This document shows positions 52,410 through 61,003 of a stretch of 64,000 nt of DNA, in pieces. Numbering within the stretch: the first letter of the stretch is position 1; each line of letters starts with the position of its first letter. The stretch is taken from contig NZ_CP107958.1 of NCBI RefSeq assembly GCF_036075115.1, positions 7,874,001-7,938,000 of the forward strand, read 5' to 3'. Source of the DNA: Streptomyces sp. NBC_00377 (GTDB lineage: Bacteria; Actinomycetota; Actinomycetes; Streptomycetales; Streptomycetaceae). The position numbers and the translations under genes were made by a program. The notes beneath the pieces are model-generated. The model ran no database searches, was not told the DNA's origin, and saw only the letters and a list, made by a program, of their open reading frames with translations.

Positions 52410-53644
52410 GGGGTCTCCTGCCGGGCGTGGGCGTGGGTGCGGTCGGCCGCCGGGAACAGGGCCGCGGTCAAGGCGGTGAACTGGTGCTCGAGTTGCCGGA
52501 CGGCGTCCCGGTTCCGTTCGACGAGCGTCTGCCGCAGCTGCGCCGATCGTTCCTCCAGTTCCCGGAACTGCTCGAGCAGCCGGTCGGCGTCGACCTCGCG
52601 AGCCGGGTGACAGTACGCGGCGAGCCCCATCTGCGCCATGAGCGCGTCGCTCTTCGCCGCATAGCTGAGCGCGAGCGTCGGCGTGCCGGCCTTCAGCGCG
52701 CAGATCAGGTTGTGGTACCGGGTCGCCACCACGGTGTCGGCGGCCGCCGTCTCCTTCATCAGGTCGGCGAGCGAGGCCGTCTCGGCGGCGGTGACCAGCG
52801 GCGAGTCCACCGCGGCGAGGATCGCGGCGACCACCGGCGCGTCGCACTCGTCGCCGGTGAGCAGCCGGACCGGTCGGCCCTCCTCGGCCAGCGCGCGCAC
52901 GAAACGGGTCGTCCCGTCGAGGTAGCGCCGGTGGATCTCCTCGGCCCGGGCGCGGTCGTCGTCGCCGCCGTGGAAGTCCATGACGCCGACGCAGACGGGG
53001 CCCGGCGCGCCCGTGGGCGCGTTCGCCGGCGGCGACGGCAGGGCGAACGCGAGGTCCGGGTGCACCTCGTCGCGCGCGGTGTCCACGCCCATCGCCCGCA
53101 TCGCGTCGCGGGACGGGGCGTCCCGGTACGACCGGTAGGCCGCCAGCCGCGCCGACCGGCGCACCAGCGCCCGGGTGGCCCGGTTGCCGATCGGGGCGGC
53201 CCCGACGCCGACCAGCGCGACCCGGGTGCCGGACAGCCGTCCGGCCGCGCAGAGCAGGAACAGCGCGTAGGGGAAACCCCACGGCCGCAGCGGCAGCGTG
53301 GCCTCCAGGACGCCCATGCCGGGCACGATCACCACGTCGTGGCGGCGCACCCAGGCGGCGGTGCGGAAGACGTCGACGAACTTGCCCAGGCCCTTCCCCG
53401 CGATCGCGCCCGCCCGCGACGCGGTCCGGTACTCCCCGCGGTACCAGTGCAGCCGCGTCGCGGGGATCCCGTACCGGGCCGTCACAGCCTCGGGTCCGCC
53501 GCACAGCGCGTCGACGACCGCCGCCGGATGCTCCCGCCCGAGGTATCCGAGCACGGCCTCGAGCGACCCGTCGTTGCCGAGGTTGCCGGAGCCGAGCAGG
53601 CCGAACACCCCCACGCGCACCGGAGTTCCGTCCGCGGACGTCAT
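52406..53644 (-). CDS. Polysaccharide pyruvyl transferase family protein
   Basis: A 412-aa protein of the PF04230 (CsaB/WcaK) family, which transfers pyruvate ketals onto sugars of exopolysaccharides. Typical elements are LLGSGNLGNDGSLEAVLGYL near residue 15, VVIVPGMGVLEATLPLRPWG near 103 and the C-terminal VVATRYHNLICALKAG, then ALSYAAKSDALM near 330-355. The C-terminus is helical and charged (EERSAQLRQTLVERNRD). ATG 53644 overlaps the GT2 stop (ATGA). Pyruvylation would add negative charge to the glycan; the acceptor is unknown. Confidence 0.88.
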   Translation of the reverse strand: MTSADGTPVRVGVFGLLGSGNLGNDGSLEAVLGYLGREHPAAVVDALCGGPEAVTARYGIPATRLHWYRGEYRTASRAGAIAGKGLGKFVDVFRTAAWVRRHDVVIVPGMGVLEATLPLRPWGFPYALFLLCAAGRLSGTRVALVGVGAAPIGNRATRALVRRSARLAAYRSYRDAPSRDAMRAMGVDTARDEVHPDLAFALPSPPANAPTGAPGPVCVGVMDFHGGDDDRARAEEIHRRYLDGTTRFVRALAEEGRPVRLLTGDECDAPVVAAILAAVDSPLVTAAETASLADLMKETAAADTVVATRYHNLICALKAGTPTLALSYAAKSDALMAQMGLAAYCHPAREVDADRLLEQFRELEERSAQLRQTLVERNRDAVRQLEHQFTALTAALFPAADRTHAHARQETP

Positions 53645-54588
53645 GTCTGCCTCCCCTCCCGTCCGGCGACCAGCGCGTCGACGGAGACGGTGAGCCGGCC
53701 CGGGTCGAGCGGGGCGCGGTCCTCGACCCGTTCACCGGCGCCCGGCCGGACCCGGCTGGTCATCCATGCGGCCAGATGGCGGTAGCACGCGCGCCGGTCG
53801 TCCGGGGACAACGGAGCCCGCCGGATCGCCGAGACGAAGCCCCAGACGTACTCGGCGAGCAACCGGGGCGTCGGGTGCAGCGGGCCCGCCCGGCGCGGGT
53901 CCAGGTTGACGCAGCGGGAGCGCTTGGACGGGTTCGCCCGCTCGGCGCGGGTGGGGTGGTCGCGCCGGAAGTACAGCAGCTCCGGCACCTGGTGGAAAGG
54001 CCCGTGCAGGGTGATCTCGGCGACGTACGTGCGGTCCGCGTGGTGGTAGCTGTCCATCGCTTTCACCCGGCGCAGCACGTCGGCCCGCATCACCCCGTAG
54101 AAGTCGTCGCCACCGGGCTCGAACAGCAGACTGCGGAAGCGCTCCGGCGCGTGCGGCGAGTCGGTGGCGAGCCCGTACTCGTAGGGGACCGTCACCTTGC
54201 CGTCGCCGTCGATGATCGCCTGGCCGGTGTGCGCGAGGATCATCTCCGGCCGCTCGTCCAGCGCCTCCACGCAGCGCCGCAGCAGGTCCCGGCCGTACAG
54301 GTCGTCGTGCGATGCCCACTTGAACAGCTCGCCGCGGGACTCGTCGAGGACGTGGTTGTGGTTCGGCGTGGCGCCGATGTTGCGGGGCAGCCGCAGGTAC
54401 CGGATGCGCGAGTCCTTCGCGGCGTACCGGCGGCAGATGTCCTGGGTCCCGTCGCTCGAGGCGTTGTCGGAGACGACCAGCTCGAAGTCCTCGTAGGTCT
54501 GGCCGAGCAGGGCGTCGAACGACTCGGCCAGGTACTCCTCGCCGTTGTACACGGGCAGGCCGATGCTCAGCCTGGGTCGGTCGGTCAT
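53641..54588 (-). CDS. Glycosyltransferase family 2
   Basis: A 315-aa GT-A fold glycosyltransferase. Motifs are LSIGLPVYNGEEYLAESFDA at the N-terminus, VVSDNASSDGTQDIC near residue 38, a KWASHDDLYGRD stretch with the D-D metal/nucleotide site near 90, and YFRRDHPTR near 205. It has no membrane segments, so it works at the cytoplasmic face on a lipid-linked acceptor. ATG 54588 overlaps the flippase stop (ATGA). Donor and acceptor cannot be told from sequence. Confidence 0.9.
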   Translation of the reverse strand: MTDRPRLSIGLPVYNGEEYLAESFDALLGQTYEDFELVVSDNASSDGTQDICRRYAAKDSRIRYLRLPRNIGATPNHNHVLDESRGELFKWASHDDLYGRDLLRRCVEALDERPEMILAHTGQAIIDGDGKVTVPYEYGLATDSPHAPERFRSLLFEPGGDDFYGVMRADVLRRVKAMDSYHHADRTYVAEITLHGPFHQVPELLYFRRDHPTRAERANPSKRSRCVNLDPRRAGPLHPTPRLLAEYVWGFVSAIRRAPLSPDDRRACYRHLAAWMTSRVRPGAGERVEDRAPLDPGRLTVSVDALVAGREGRQT

Positions 54589-55895
54589 GTGGTCCTCACT
54601 TCGGGGATGGGATCGCGGTGGCGCTCGCGCAGGGCGGACCGCAGGTGCAGCCACCACAGGGCCGAGCCGCTGATGGTCGCGGCGGCGACTCCCCAGGCCG
54701 ACCCGACCGTGCCGGCCGCGACCGCCCCGCCGAGCCCGCCGCCGACGTAGCCTGCGGAGGCGAACAGCTGGCAGCGCAGGCTGCGCCGGGCCGCGCCGAG
54801 CGCACGCAGCCCGGCCGCCGCGCCGGTGCCGAGGCCGGCGCCCGCGACGCCGAGAGTGATCGGCACGATGAGCTGTGAGGCGGAGTGCCAGACGCCGCCG
54901 AGCACCAGCTCGCCGAACCGGCCCGGCACCAGCAGCAGCGCCCCGCCCCAGAGCAGCGCGCCGACGGCCTGTCCGCCGCCCAGGAGGAGGCAGAACGAGG
55001 CGAGGCGGTGCGGGGCCTGCCGCAGCACCCGCGCCGCCTCCGGGACCGTGACCAGCGACAGCCCCATCAGCACGGCGAGGAACGGGCCGAGCAGCAGCTC
55101 GGCGCCCCGCACCGCGCCCACCGCGCCGACCCCGACGATCGCGCCGAGGCCGTACGCCCGCAGCTGGCTCGCGCCGCTGAGGCTGACGTTCTCGACCAGG
55201 TACCAGTAGCCGAGGTCGCGCTGCTCGCGGAGCCACCCGCGCGCCTCGGTCGTCCGGGGCCGGATGCCGGACTGGAGCAGGCCGTACCCCGCCGCCACCG
55301 TGGCGGACGCGCCCCAGGCGAGCACGAAGGCGGCCACGCTGCCCACGCGGGCCGCCACGACCATGGCCGGGACGAGCGCGATGCCCCACACGAGGTCGTT
55401 GACGAACGCCTTCCGCCCCGCGCCGGCGGCGAAGAACGAGAACCGCCAGGCGTCCTGGAGCAGCAGCCCCGGCAACATGACACCGAGGGCGGCGAACGCG
55501 GGCCCCACGCGGCCGCCGAGGCCGAGCCCGGCCGTCAGGCACACCGTGCCGAGGGCGACGCCGACACCGAGCGCGGTACCCGACGCCCGGCCCACCGCCC
55601 CGCGCCAGGCCGCTTCCGGGACGCCGCTGAAGCGCACCACCAGGGGGTCGGTGGCCAGCCCGCGGGAGACGTTGAGCACCACGCCGTACGTCACCCAGGC
55701 GAGGCTGAACACGCCGAACGCGGTCACCCCCAGCGAGCGCGCCACGTAGATGCCCACCGCGAAGTTGCTGATGCTGGAGGCCGCCTGGTCGGCCAGTCCC
55801 CACGACAGCCGGCCGACCATGGCCCGTTTGGCGGTCCGCGGGGCGGGTCCGGCCGGTGCCGCCGGTGCCGTCGCGTGCTCCCCCTCGGTGTTCAT
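54585..55895 (-). CDS. Oligosaccharide flippase (Wzx/MATE-like polysaccharide transporter)
   Basis: A 436-aa integral membrane protein with about twelve hydrophobic segments. It opens WGLADQAASSISNFAVGIYVARSLG, a pattern typical of Wzx-like flippases in the MOP superfamily. It should flip lipid-linked glycan units across the membrane and fits with the Wzy/ligase-like protein at 62277. ATG 55895 lies 5 bp after the upstream peptidase stop. The stop overlaps the GT2 start. Alternative MOP-family substrates cannot be excluded, but the context argues for a glycan. Confidence 0.85.
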   Translation of the reverse strand: MNTEGEHATAPAAPAGPAPRTAKRAMVGRLSWGLADQAASSISNFAVGIYVARSLGVTAFGVFSLAWVTYGVVLNVSRGLATDPLVVRFSGVPEAAWRGAVGRASGTALGVGVALGTVCLTAGLGLGGRVGPAFAALGVMLPGLLLQDAWRFSFFAAGAGRKAFVNDLVWGIALVPAMVVAARVGSVAAFVLAWGASATVAAGYGLLQSGIRPRTTEARGWLREQRDLGYWYLVENVSLSGASQLRAYGLGAIVGVGAVGAVRGAELLLGPFLAVLMGLSLVTVPEAARVLRQAPHRLASFCLLLGGGQAVGALLWGGALLLVPGRFGELVLGGVWHSASQLIVPITLGVAGAGLGTGAAAGLRALGAARRSLRCQLFASAGYVGGGLGGAVAAGTVGSAWGVAAATISGSALWWLHLRSALRERHRDPIPEVRTT

Positions 55896-55900
55896 CGGCG

Positions 55901-57274
55901 TCACGCCTTGATCAGTTCGGCGCCGTGCAGCGCGTCGGCCGCCGCGGTGACGGTGGCGAACGGCAGCCCGGACCGCTCGGCGACGTCCAGCAGACTGTGC
56001 TCGCCGTCGGAGAGGCTGAGCACCCAGAGCATGGCCATCTGGGCCTCCCTGGTGTCGCTGCGGCCGCCGAGCGCGTCGTACAGCCCGCGCCGGCCCAGCT
56101 GGGGTTCGCCGTAGGGGCTCAGGTTGACGTACCGCCGGTTGCCGTCCAGCACGGCGAACGCCTCGCGGCACAGGGCGAGCGTGTCCGCCATCGCCTCCGG
56201 GGAGACGAAGTCCGGGTTGTCCGCCGAGGTGTGGTACTCGGGGTATCCCGCGTACGGGGTCCGGCTGAGCGAGCCCACGCCGAGATCGAACCCGGGCGAG
56301 CAGTACTGCCGCTCGTCGTAGCCGTACGGAGTGAACTCGTTGATCTGGTGCGGGCGTTCGGACGCCGCCAGCACATACCGCATCACGCGGTCGATCTCCG
56401 CGTCGCCGCGCCTGCTCTGCTTGTACGTCAGGTGCCCCCGGTCGCCGGCGCAGGCCAGCACCAGCCCGTGCTTGACCCTTCCCCCAGCTCCCGGCTCCTC
56501 CCCCCCGCCCGGCTTCGCTCGCGCGGGGGGACCCCCATGAGCAGTTGATGCCCCCGTCACCCGTTCCGTGTTGCGGGCGAGCCAGGTGATCGCCCCGATG
56601 GTGCCGGGCGCGAAGATGAACCGGTAGGTGAAGTAGGGCGTCCGCTCCGCCAGCGCCCGGGCCAGAAAGGTGGCCACCGCGATGCCCGCCAGGTTGTCGT
56701 TGGCCAGCGACGGGTGGCAGACGTGGCAGGAGACGATCACCTCGTCGGCGACCTGCCCGGGGACCACGTGCTCGGCGTAGGTGAGGTGGCCGTCGGCGAG
56801 CGTCGAGTCGATGCACACCTCGTACGCGCCGTCCGGCATCGCGTCCAGGGTCTCCTGGGCCAGGCAGAACCCCCATTCCGGCTTGTAGTAGCTGGTGCGG
56901 TAGGGCACCCAGGACGGGTGGTCCGGCAGGGTGTGCAGATGCCCGCGCAGCTCGTCGAGCGGCATGGTCGCCGACACCGGCACGCTGTAGCCGAGCACGT
57001 GCAGGCTGGACGCGGCGAAGTCGACGACCCGCCTGCCGGTGGCGTCGGCGATGTAGGCGTCCCGGATGTTCCACTCCTGCGGCACCGTCCAGTCGAGCAC
57101 CTGGGTCCCGGTCGGCACCTCGTGCACCTGAAGCGGCAGGTACTCGCCGACGATGTCCAGGGTGGCGCGCACCCCGTCGCCGGTGATGCTTCGGCACAGC
57201 GGGTACAACCGCTCCACCAGCGCGTGCATCTCCTCGCCGGCCGCGGCGACCGGCTGCTCGCCGTCCGCGGTCAT
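55901..57274 (-). CDS. DUF4910-domain M28-like metallopeptidase with an in-frame repeat insertion
   Basis: A 457-aa cytoplasmic protein. Metal-ligand motifs match DUF4910 aminopeptidase-like proteins common in bacterial glycan clusters: VSCHVCHPSLANDNLAG near residue 185 and EYHTSADNPDFVSPE near 345, followed by a C-terminal winged-helix segment. Between the TGAST stretch and KHGLVLACAGDRG near residues 241-264, about 23 residues rich in Gly/Pro/Arg come from an inserted palindromic element. It lies just before the CAGDRG segment and may alter activity or be tolerated as a loop. ATG 57274 overlaps the SDR stop (ATGA). Confidence 0.85.
   Translation of the reverse strand: MTADGEQPVAAAGEEMHALVERLYPLCRSITGDGVRATLDIVGEYLPLQVHEVPTGTQVLDWTVPQEWNIRDAYIADATGRRVVDFAASSLHVLGYSVPVSATMPLDELRGHLHTLPDHPSWVPYRTSYYKPEWGFCLAQETLDAMPDGAYEVCIDSTLADGHLTYAEHVVPGQVADEVIVSCHVCHPSLANDNLAGIAVATFLARALAERTPYFTYRFIFAPGTIGAITWLARNTERVTGASTAHGGPPARAKPGGGEEPGAGGRVKHGLVLACAGDRGHLTYKQSRRGDAEIDRVMRYVLAASERPHQINEFTPYGYDERQYCSPGFDLGVGSLSRTPYAGYPEYHTSADNPDFVSPEAMADTLALCREAFAVLDGNRRYVNLSPYGEPQLGRRGLYDALGGRSDTREAQMAMLWVLSLSDGEHSLLDVAERSGLPFATVTAAADALHGAELIKA
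56477..56539 (-). repeat. Palindromic Streptomyces-type element inserted in frame in the DUF4910 gene
   Basis: On the minus strand the 40-bp core at 56500-56539 begins ATGGGGGTCCCCCCG and continues CGAGCGAAGCCG, ending in a G-run. It matches the core at 10056-10095 closely. The following GGAGCCGGGAGCTGGGGGAA extends the element. The whole inserted stretch is a multiple of three and keeps the frame open. Confidence 0.8.
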
Positions 57275-58296
57275 CCGCGCCACCGCAGGGTGTCGTCGAC
57301 GGTGCCGGCGTCGGAGGCCGCGCGCAGCACGGCCAGCCGGGTGAAGCGCCGTTCGAAGGCCTCCTGCGTCAGCCCGTGCTCGCGGTAGGCGTCGGCGAGT
57401 TCCAGCGCGCCCCGCTTCACCGACCACTCGCAGTCGAAGCCGGGGATCGCCGCGCGGAACCGGGAGAAGTCCACCCGGTACGACCGCGGATCGGCGCCGT
57501 TCTCCCCGGTGATCACCACCTTGGAGCCGGACACCGCCTCGGCGACCTGCCCGGCGATCTCGGCCACCGTGACGTTGTTGATCTCGCTGCCGATGTTGAA
57601 CGCCCGGTCGTGCACCGCCTCCCGCGGCGCGGTCAGCGCGGCCGTGAAGGCCCGGGCGATGTCGGCGGCGTGCACCAGCGGGCGCCAGGGGGTGCCGTCG
57701 GAGAGCACGAGCACCTCGCCGGACAGGAGCGCGTGGCCCACCAGGTTGTTCAGCACGATGTCGGCCCGCAGCCGGGGCGAGTAGCCGAAGGCGGTGGCGT
57801 TGCGCATGTACACCGGGCTGAAATCGCCGTCGGCCAGCGCGTGCAGGTCGTCCTCCACCCGCACCTTGGACTCCGCGTACGGCGTCACCGGGCGCAGCGG
57901 GGCGTCCTCGGCCACCAGGCCGTCACCGCCGGCGGCGCCGTAGACCGAGCAGGTCGACGCGTACAGGAAGCGCTTCACCCCGGCCTCGCGGGCCAGCCGG
58001 GCCAGCCGCACCGACGCGTGGTGGTTGATGTCGTAGGTGAGTTCCGGAGCCAGCGACCCCAACGGGTCGTTGGACAGGGCGGCCAGATGGATCACGGCGT
58101 CCACCCCGGCCACGTGCCCGGCCGTGACGTCGCGCAGGTCCACCCGGTGCCCCGGCGGATCCGCGGGCGCCGGGCCCAGCACGCAGTCGGCGAACAGACC
58201 GGCGTCCAGGCCGACGACCTCGTGCCCGGCGGCCGCGAGGACCGGGGCCATCACGGTGCCCAGGTAGCCCTGGTGTCCGGTCAGCAGTACGCGCAT
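57271..58296 (-). CDS. NAD-dependent epimerase/dehydratase (extended SDR)
   Basis: A 341-aa extended SDR. The Rossmann motif GHQGYLGTVMAP is at the N-terminus, HLAALSNDPLG is near residue 71, STCSVYG near 113 and the catalytic YAESK near 139. RPLVHAADIARAF near 205 is typical of sugar-nucleotide epimerases/dehydratases. It could be the 4,6-dehydratase or a 4-epimerase or 4-ketoreductase of the cluster; the motif set alone does not decide. ATG 58296 has GGGGGA 6 bases upstream and lies 3 bp after the deacetylase stop. Confidence 0.87.
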   Translation of the reverse strand: MRVLLTGHQGYLGTVMAPVLAAAGHEVVGLDAGLFADCVLGPAPADPPGHRVDLRDVTAGHVAGVDAVIHLAALSNDPLGSLAPELTYDINHHASVRLARLAREAGVKRFLYASTCSVYGAAGGDGLVAEDAPLRPVTPYAESKVRVEDDLHALADGDFSPVYMRNATAFGYSPRLRADIVLNNLVGHALLSGEVLVLSDGTPWRPLVHAADIARAFTAALTAPREAVHDRAFNIGSEINNVTVAEIAGQVAEAVSGSKVVITGENGADPRSYRVDFSRFRAAIPGFDCEWSVKRGALELADAYREHGLTQEAFERRFTRLAVLRAASDAGTVDDTLRWRG

Positions 58297-58299
58297 GGG

Positions 58300-58947
58300 T
58301 CATTCCCCCAGATCGAGCGTGAGTTTGGTGACGGCGAAGGCCTCGGCGTAGCGCGCGTGGCTTTCGATGCCGCGGATCCGGGCCAGCCCGAGGAAGGCCT
58401 CCCGGTCGTACCAGGGCCGGTGCCGCTGCGAGGGGTAGTGCTCCTGAAGCAGTTGCACCTTCTGCTCGGCGATCTCCGGCGACAGCGGCTGGTACGCCGC
58501 CATACGGCCCAGATCGCCGTCCCACTTGACGATCTCGTAGCCGAGCACGAGGTGGTCGCGGAACGCGGTGGACACCAGCTTCGCCAGACCGCGGTGATCC
58601 TGGTGCGCGTCGTCGGTGCGGGGGGCGAGGACGAGATCCGGCTCCGTGTCCGCGCGCAGCTCCTCGACCGCGTCCTTGGCCTCGGCCCAGTACGCGGGCA
58701 GCCGGCCGTCCGGCAGCTTGTGCACGGTCAGCCGCAGATCGGCGCCGGGGCAGAAGGCGGCGAGCGCGGCCTGCTCCTCCTGCTCCCGCTCGCTGCCCCC
58801 GCCGGTGAGGACCAGTGCGTCGACACGGATGCCCGGCCGCGCGAGGCACAGTGTCAGCAGCGTGCCGCCCGCACCGATGGCTATGTCGTCGCAGTGCGCG
58901 CCCACCGCGACGATCCGGTCGAGGCGGTCGGCCCCGAGGCGGATCAC
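58300..58947 (-). CDS. PIG-L/LmbE-family deacetylase
   Basis: A 215-aa zinc deacetylase of the PIG-L family (GlcNAc-PI, MshB and related). Zinc and catalytic motifs are VGAHCDDIAIGAGGTL near residue 15 (HxDD) and TDDAHQDHRGLAKL near 110 (HxxH). It probably removes an acetyl group from an N-acetylated sugar in the pathway. GTG 58947 overlaps the nucleotidyltransferase stop (GTGA). The substrate is inferred only from context. Confidence 0.88.
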   Translation of the reverse strand: MIRLGADRLDRIVAVGAHCDDIAIGAGGTLLTLCLARPGIRVDALVLTGGGSEREQEEQAALAAFCPGADLRLTVHKLPDGRLPAYWAEAKDAVEELRADTEPDLVLAPRTDDAHQDHRGLAKLVSTAFRDHLVLGYEIVKWDGDLGRMAAYQPLSPEIAEQKVQLLQEHYPSQRHRPWYDREAFLGLARIRGIESHARYAEAFAVTKLTLDLGE

Positions 58948-59771
58948 GCCCTGGCTCCGGAACCGTCCAGGCTGCCGGACGTGCCCGCCCCCGCGCCGTC
59001 CCGTTCCCACACGGCCCACGGCCGGTCGCCCCGGGTGTAGGCGTCGTCGAGCGCGGCCCGCTCCTTCACGGTGTCGGTCGGCTTCCAGAAACCGCGGTGC
59101 TGGTGGGCCACCAGCCGTCCGCGCTTGGCGAGCTGGCCGCATCCGTCGGCGACCAGGTCGCCGCCCTCCGGTATGTGGTCGAAGATCTCCTGGCGGAGCA
59201 CGAAGTAGCCGCCGTTCTCCCACAGCGGCAGTTCGCTCACCGCGGTGATGCCCCCCACCAGGCCGTCCTCGCCGAGTTCCACGCAGTGGAACGACGACTG
59301 CGGCGGCACCACCATCATCGACGCGCCGGCGTCGCGCCGGGCGAACCGGTCGATCATCTCCGGCAGCGGGGCGTCGGTGAGCACGTCGGCGTAGTTGGCG
59401 AGGAACATCTCGTCACCGTCCAGGTGGTGTCTGACCCGGCGCAGCCGCTCCCCGATCGGTGACTCGATGCCGGTCTGCGCGAACGTGATCGTCCAGTCCG
59501 AGATGTCGGTCGACAGCAGCTCGGTCCGCCCGCCCCGCAGCACGAAGTCGTTGGACGTCGTCTCCTCGTAATTGAGGAAGAAGTCCTTGATGTGGTGGGC
59601 CCCGTATCCGAGGCACAGGATGAACTCCGTGTGCCCGAAGTGCGCGTAGTAGCGCATGACGTGCCAGATCAGCGGCCGCGGGCCGACCATGGCCATCGGC
59701 TTGGGCACGTCGTCGGAGGCGCCGTTGCGCATGCGCATCCCGTAACCGCCGCAGAACAGAACGACCTTCAT
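58944..59771 (-). CDS. Glucose-1-phosphate cytidylyltransferase (RfbF-like)
   Basis: A 275-aa sugar-1-phosphate nucleotidyltransferase resembling RfbF. Motifs are LFCGGYGMRMR at the N-terminus, VPKPMAMVGPRPLIWHVMRYY near residue 23, FLANYADVL near 122 and FWKPTDTVKERAAL near 228. RfbF makes CDP-glucose, precursor of CDP-3,6-dideoxy and branched sugars. A CDP-glucose 4,6-dehydratase (RfbG) is not obvious nearby unless it is the SDR at 57271. ATG 59771 overlaps the methyltransferase stop (ATGA). The length and motif set fit RfbF better than the longer GalU-type enzymes. Confidence 0.88.
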   Translation of the reverse strand: MKVVLFCGGYGMRMRNGASDDVPKPMAMVGPRPLIWHVMRYYAHFGHTEFILCLGYGAHHIKDFFLNYEETTSNDFVLRGGRTELLSTDISDWTITFAQTGIESPIGERLRRVRHHLDGDEMFLANYADVLTDAPLPEMIDRFARRDAGASMMVVPPQSSFHCVELGEDGLVGGITAVSELPLWENGGYFVLRQEIFDHIPEGGDLVADGCGQLAKRGRLVAHQHRGFWKPTDTVKERAALDDAYTRGDRPWAVWERDGAGAGTSGSLDGSGARA

Positions 59772-61003
59772 GACGTGACCTCGACGATGCTCAGTTCCGG
59801 TATGGGGAAGACCAGCCGGCCACCCCAGTCGTGCACGAAGGACAGCTGCTCGACCAGCTCGTCCCGCAGGTTCCAGGGCAGGACGAGGACGTAGTCCGGC
59901 CGGTCGGCGGCGATCTGCTCCGGCGGCAGGATCGGGATCCGGGTGCCCGGGGTGAACCTGCCGTGCTTGTAGGGGTTGCGGTCGACCGTGTACGGGAGCA
60001 GGTCGGGCCGGATGCCGCAGTGGTTGAGCAGGGTGTTGCCCTTGCCCGGGGCGCCGTAGCCGACGACCGTCTCACCGCGCTCGGCCGCCTCTATGAGGAA
60101 CCGCAGCAGGTCCCGGCGCACCTTGGCGACCCGGGCGGAGAACTCCGTGTACCCGGACAGTTCCTGGAGCCCGGCGGCCTTCTCCCGGTCCAGTACCTCG
60201 GCCACCCGGCGGGTCGGCTCGCCGGCCACCTCGGCCGGCCGGGCCCACAGCCGGATGGAGCCGCCGTGCGTCGGCAGCAACTCGACGTCCACCAACGTCA
60301 GTCCGCCGCTCGCCAGGGCCCGGGCCGCGGACGCGACCGTGTAGTACTGGAAGTGCTCGTGGTAGATCGTGTCGTACTGGTTCTCCTCGATCAGGGTCAG
60401 CAGGTGCTGCACCTCGATGGAGACCCAGCCGTCGTCGGCGACCAGGGCGCGCAGCCCCTGCGTGAACCCGACCACGTCGGGGATGTGCGCGTACACGTTG
60501 TTGGCCACGACCAGGTCGGCCGGACCGTGCTCGGCGCGCACGCCGGCGCCGGTGGCCGGGTCCAGGAACTCCGTGAGGGTGGGCACGTCCGCGTCCCGCG
60601 CCGCGGCGCCGACGTTCACCGACGGCTCGACGCCGAGACAGCGGATCCCGCGGTCCACCACGTGCCTCAGCAGATAGCCGTCGTTGCTCGCGACCTCGAC
60701 CACGAAGGAGTCGGCGTCCAGCCCCAGCCGCTGTACGGCGTCGCCGACGAACGTGTGCGCGTGCTCCACCCAGGAGGTCGAGTAGGAGGAGAAGTACGCG
60801 TACTCCTTGAACGTCTCCTCCGGAGTGATCAGCGGAGGGATCTGCGCCAGCCAGCAGTCGGTGCAGACCCGCAGATGCAGCGGGTACGCGGGCTCCGGCA
60901 GGTCCAGTCGGTCCTCGGCGAGAAAGCTCTCGCACGGCGGGGTCGCCCCCAGATCGACGACGCTCTCCAGCGCCGCCGAGCCGCAGAGTCGGCATCGTGT
61001 CAT
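59768..61003 (-). CDS. Sugar C-methyltransferase (NovU/TylCIII-like, class I SAM-dependent)
   Basis: A 411-aa methyltransferase with the three-part layout of sugar C-methyltransferases. An N-terminal zinc-binding part (CRLCG and CTDC, residues 4-50) is followed by the SAM-binding domain (VVEVASNDGYLLRHV near 101; VVANNVYAHIPDV near 165). The C-terminal domain contains VVGYGAPGKGNTLLNHCGI near 318. Such enzymes methylate C-3 or C-5 of 4-keto-deoxysugar nucleotides. ATG 61003 overlaps the GT4 stop, with GGGGG 6 bases upstream. This gene is the best evidence that the glycan carries a branched deoxysugar. Confidence 0.9.
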   Translation of the reverse strand: MTRCRLCGSAALESVVDLGATPPCESFLAEDRLDLPEPAYPLHLRVCTDCWLAQIPPLITPEETFKEYAYFSSYSTSWVEHAHTFVGDAVQRLGLDADSFVVEVASNDGYLLRHVVDRGIRCLGVEPSVNVGAAARDADVPTLTEFLDPATGAGVRAEHGPADLVVANNVYAHIPDVVGFTQGLRALVADDGWVSIEVQHLLTLIEENQYDTIYHEHFQYYTVASAARALASGGLTLVDVELLPTHGGSIRLWARPAEVAGEPTRRVAEVLDREKAAGLQELSGYTEFSARVAKVRRDLLRFLIEAAERGETVVGYGAPGKGNTLLNHCGIRPDLLPYTVDRNPYKHGRFTPGTRIPILPPEQIAADRPDYVLVLPWNLRDELVEQLSFVHDWGGRLVFPIPELSIVEVTS

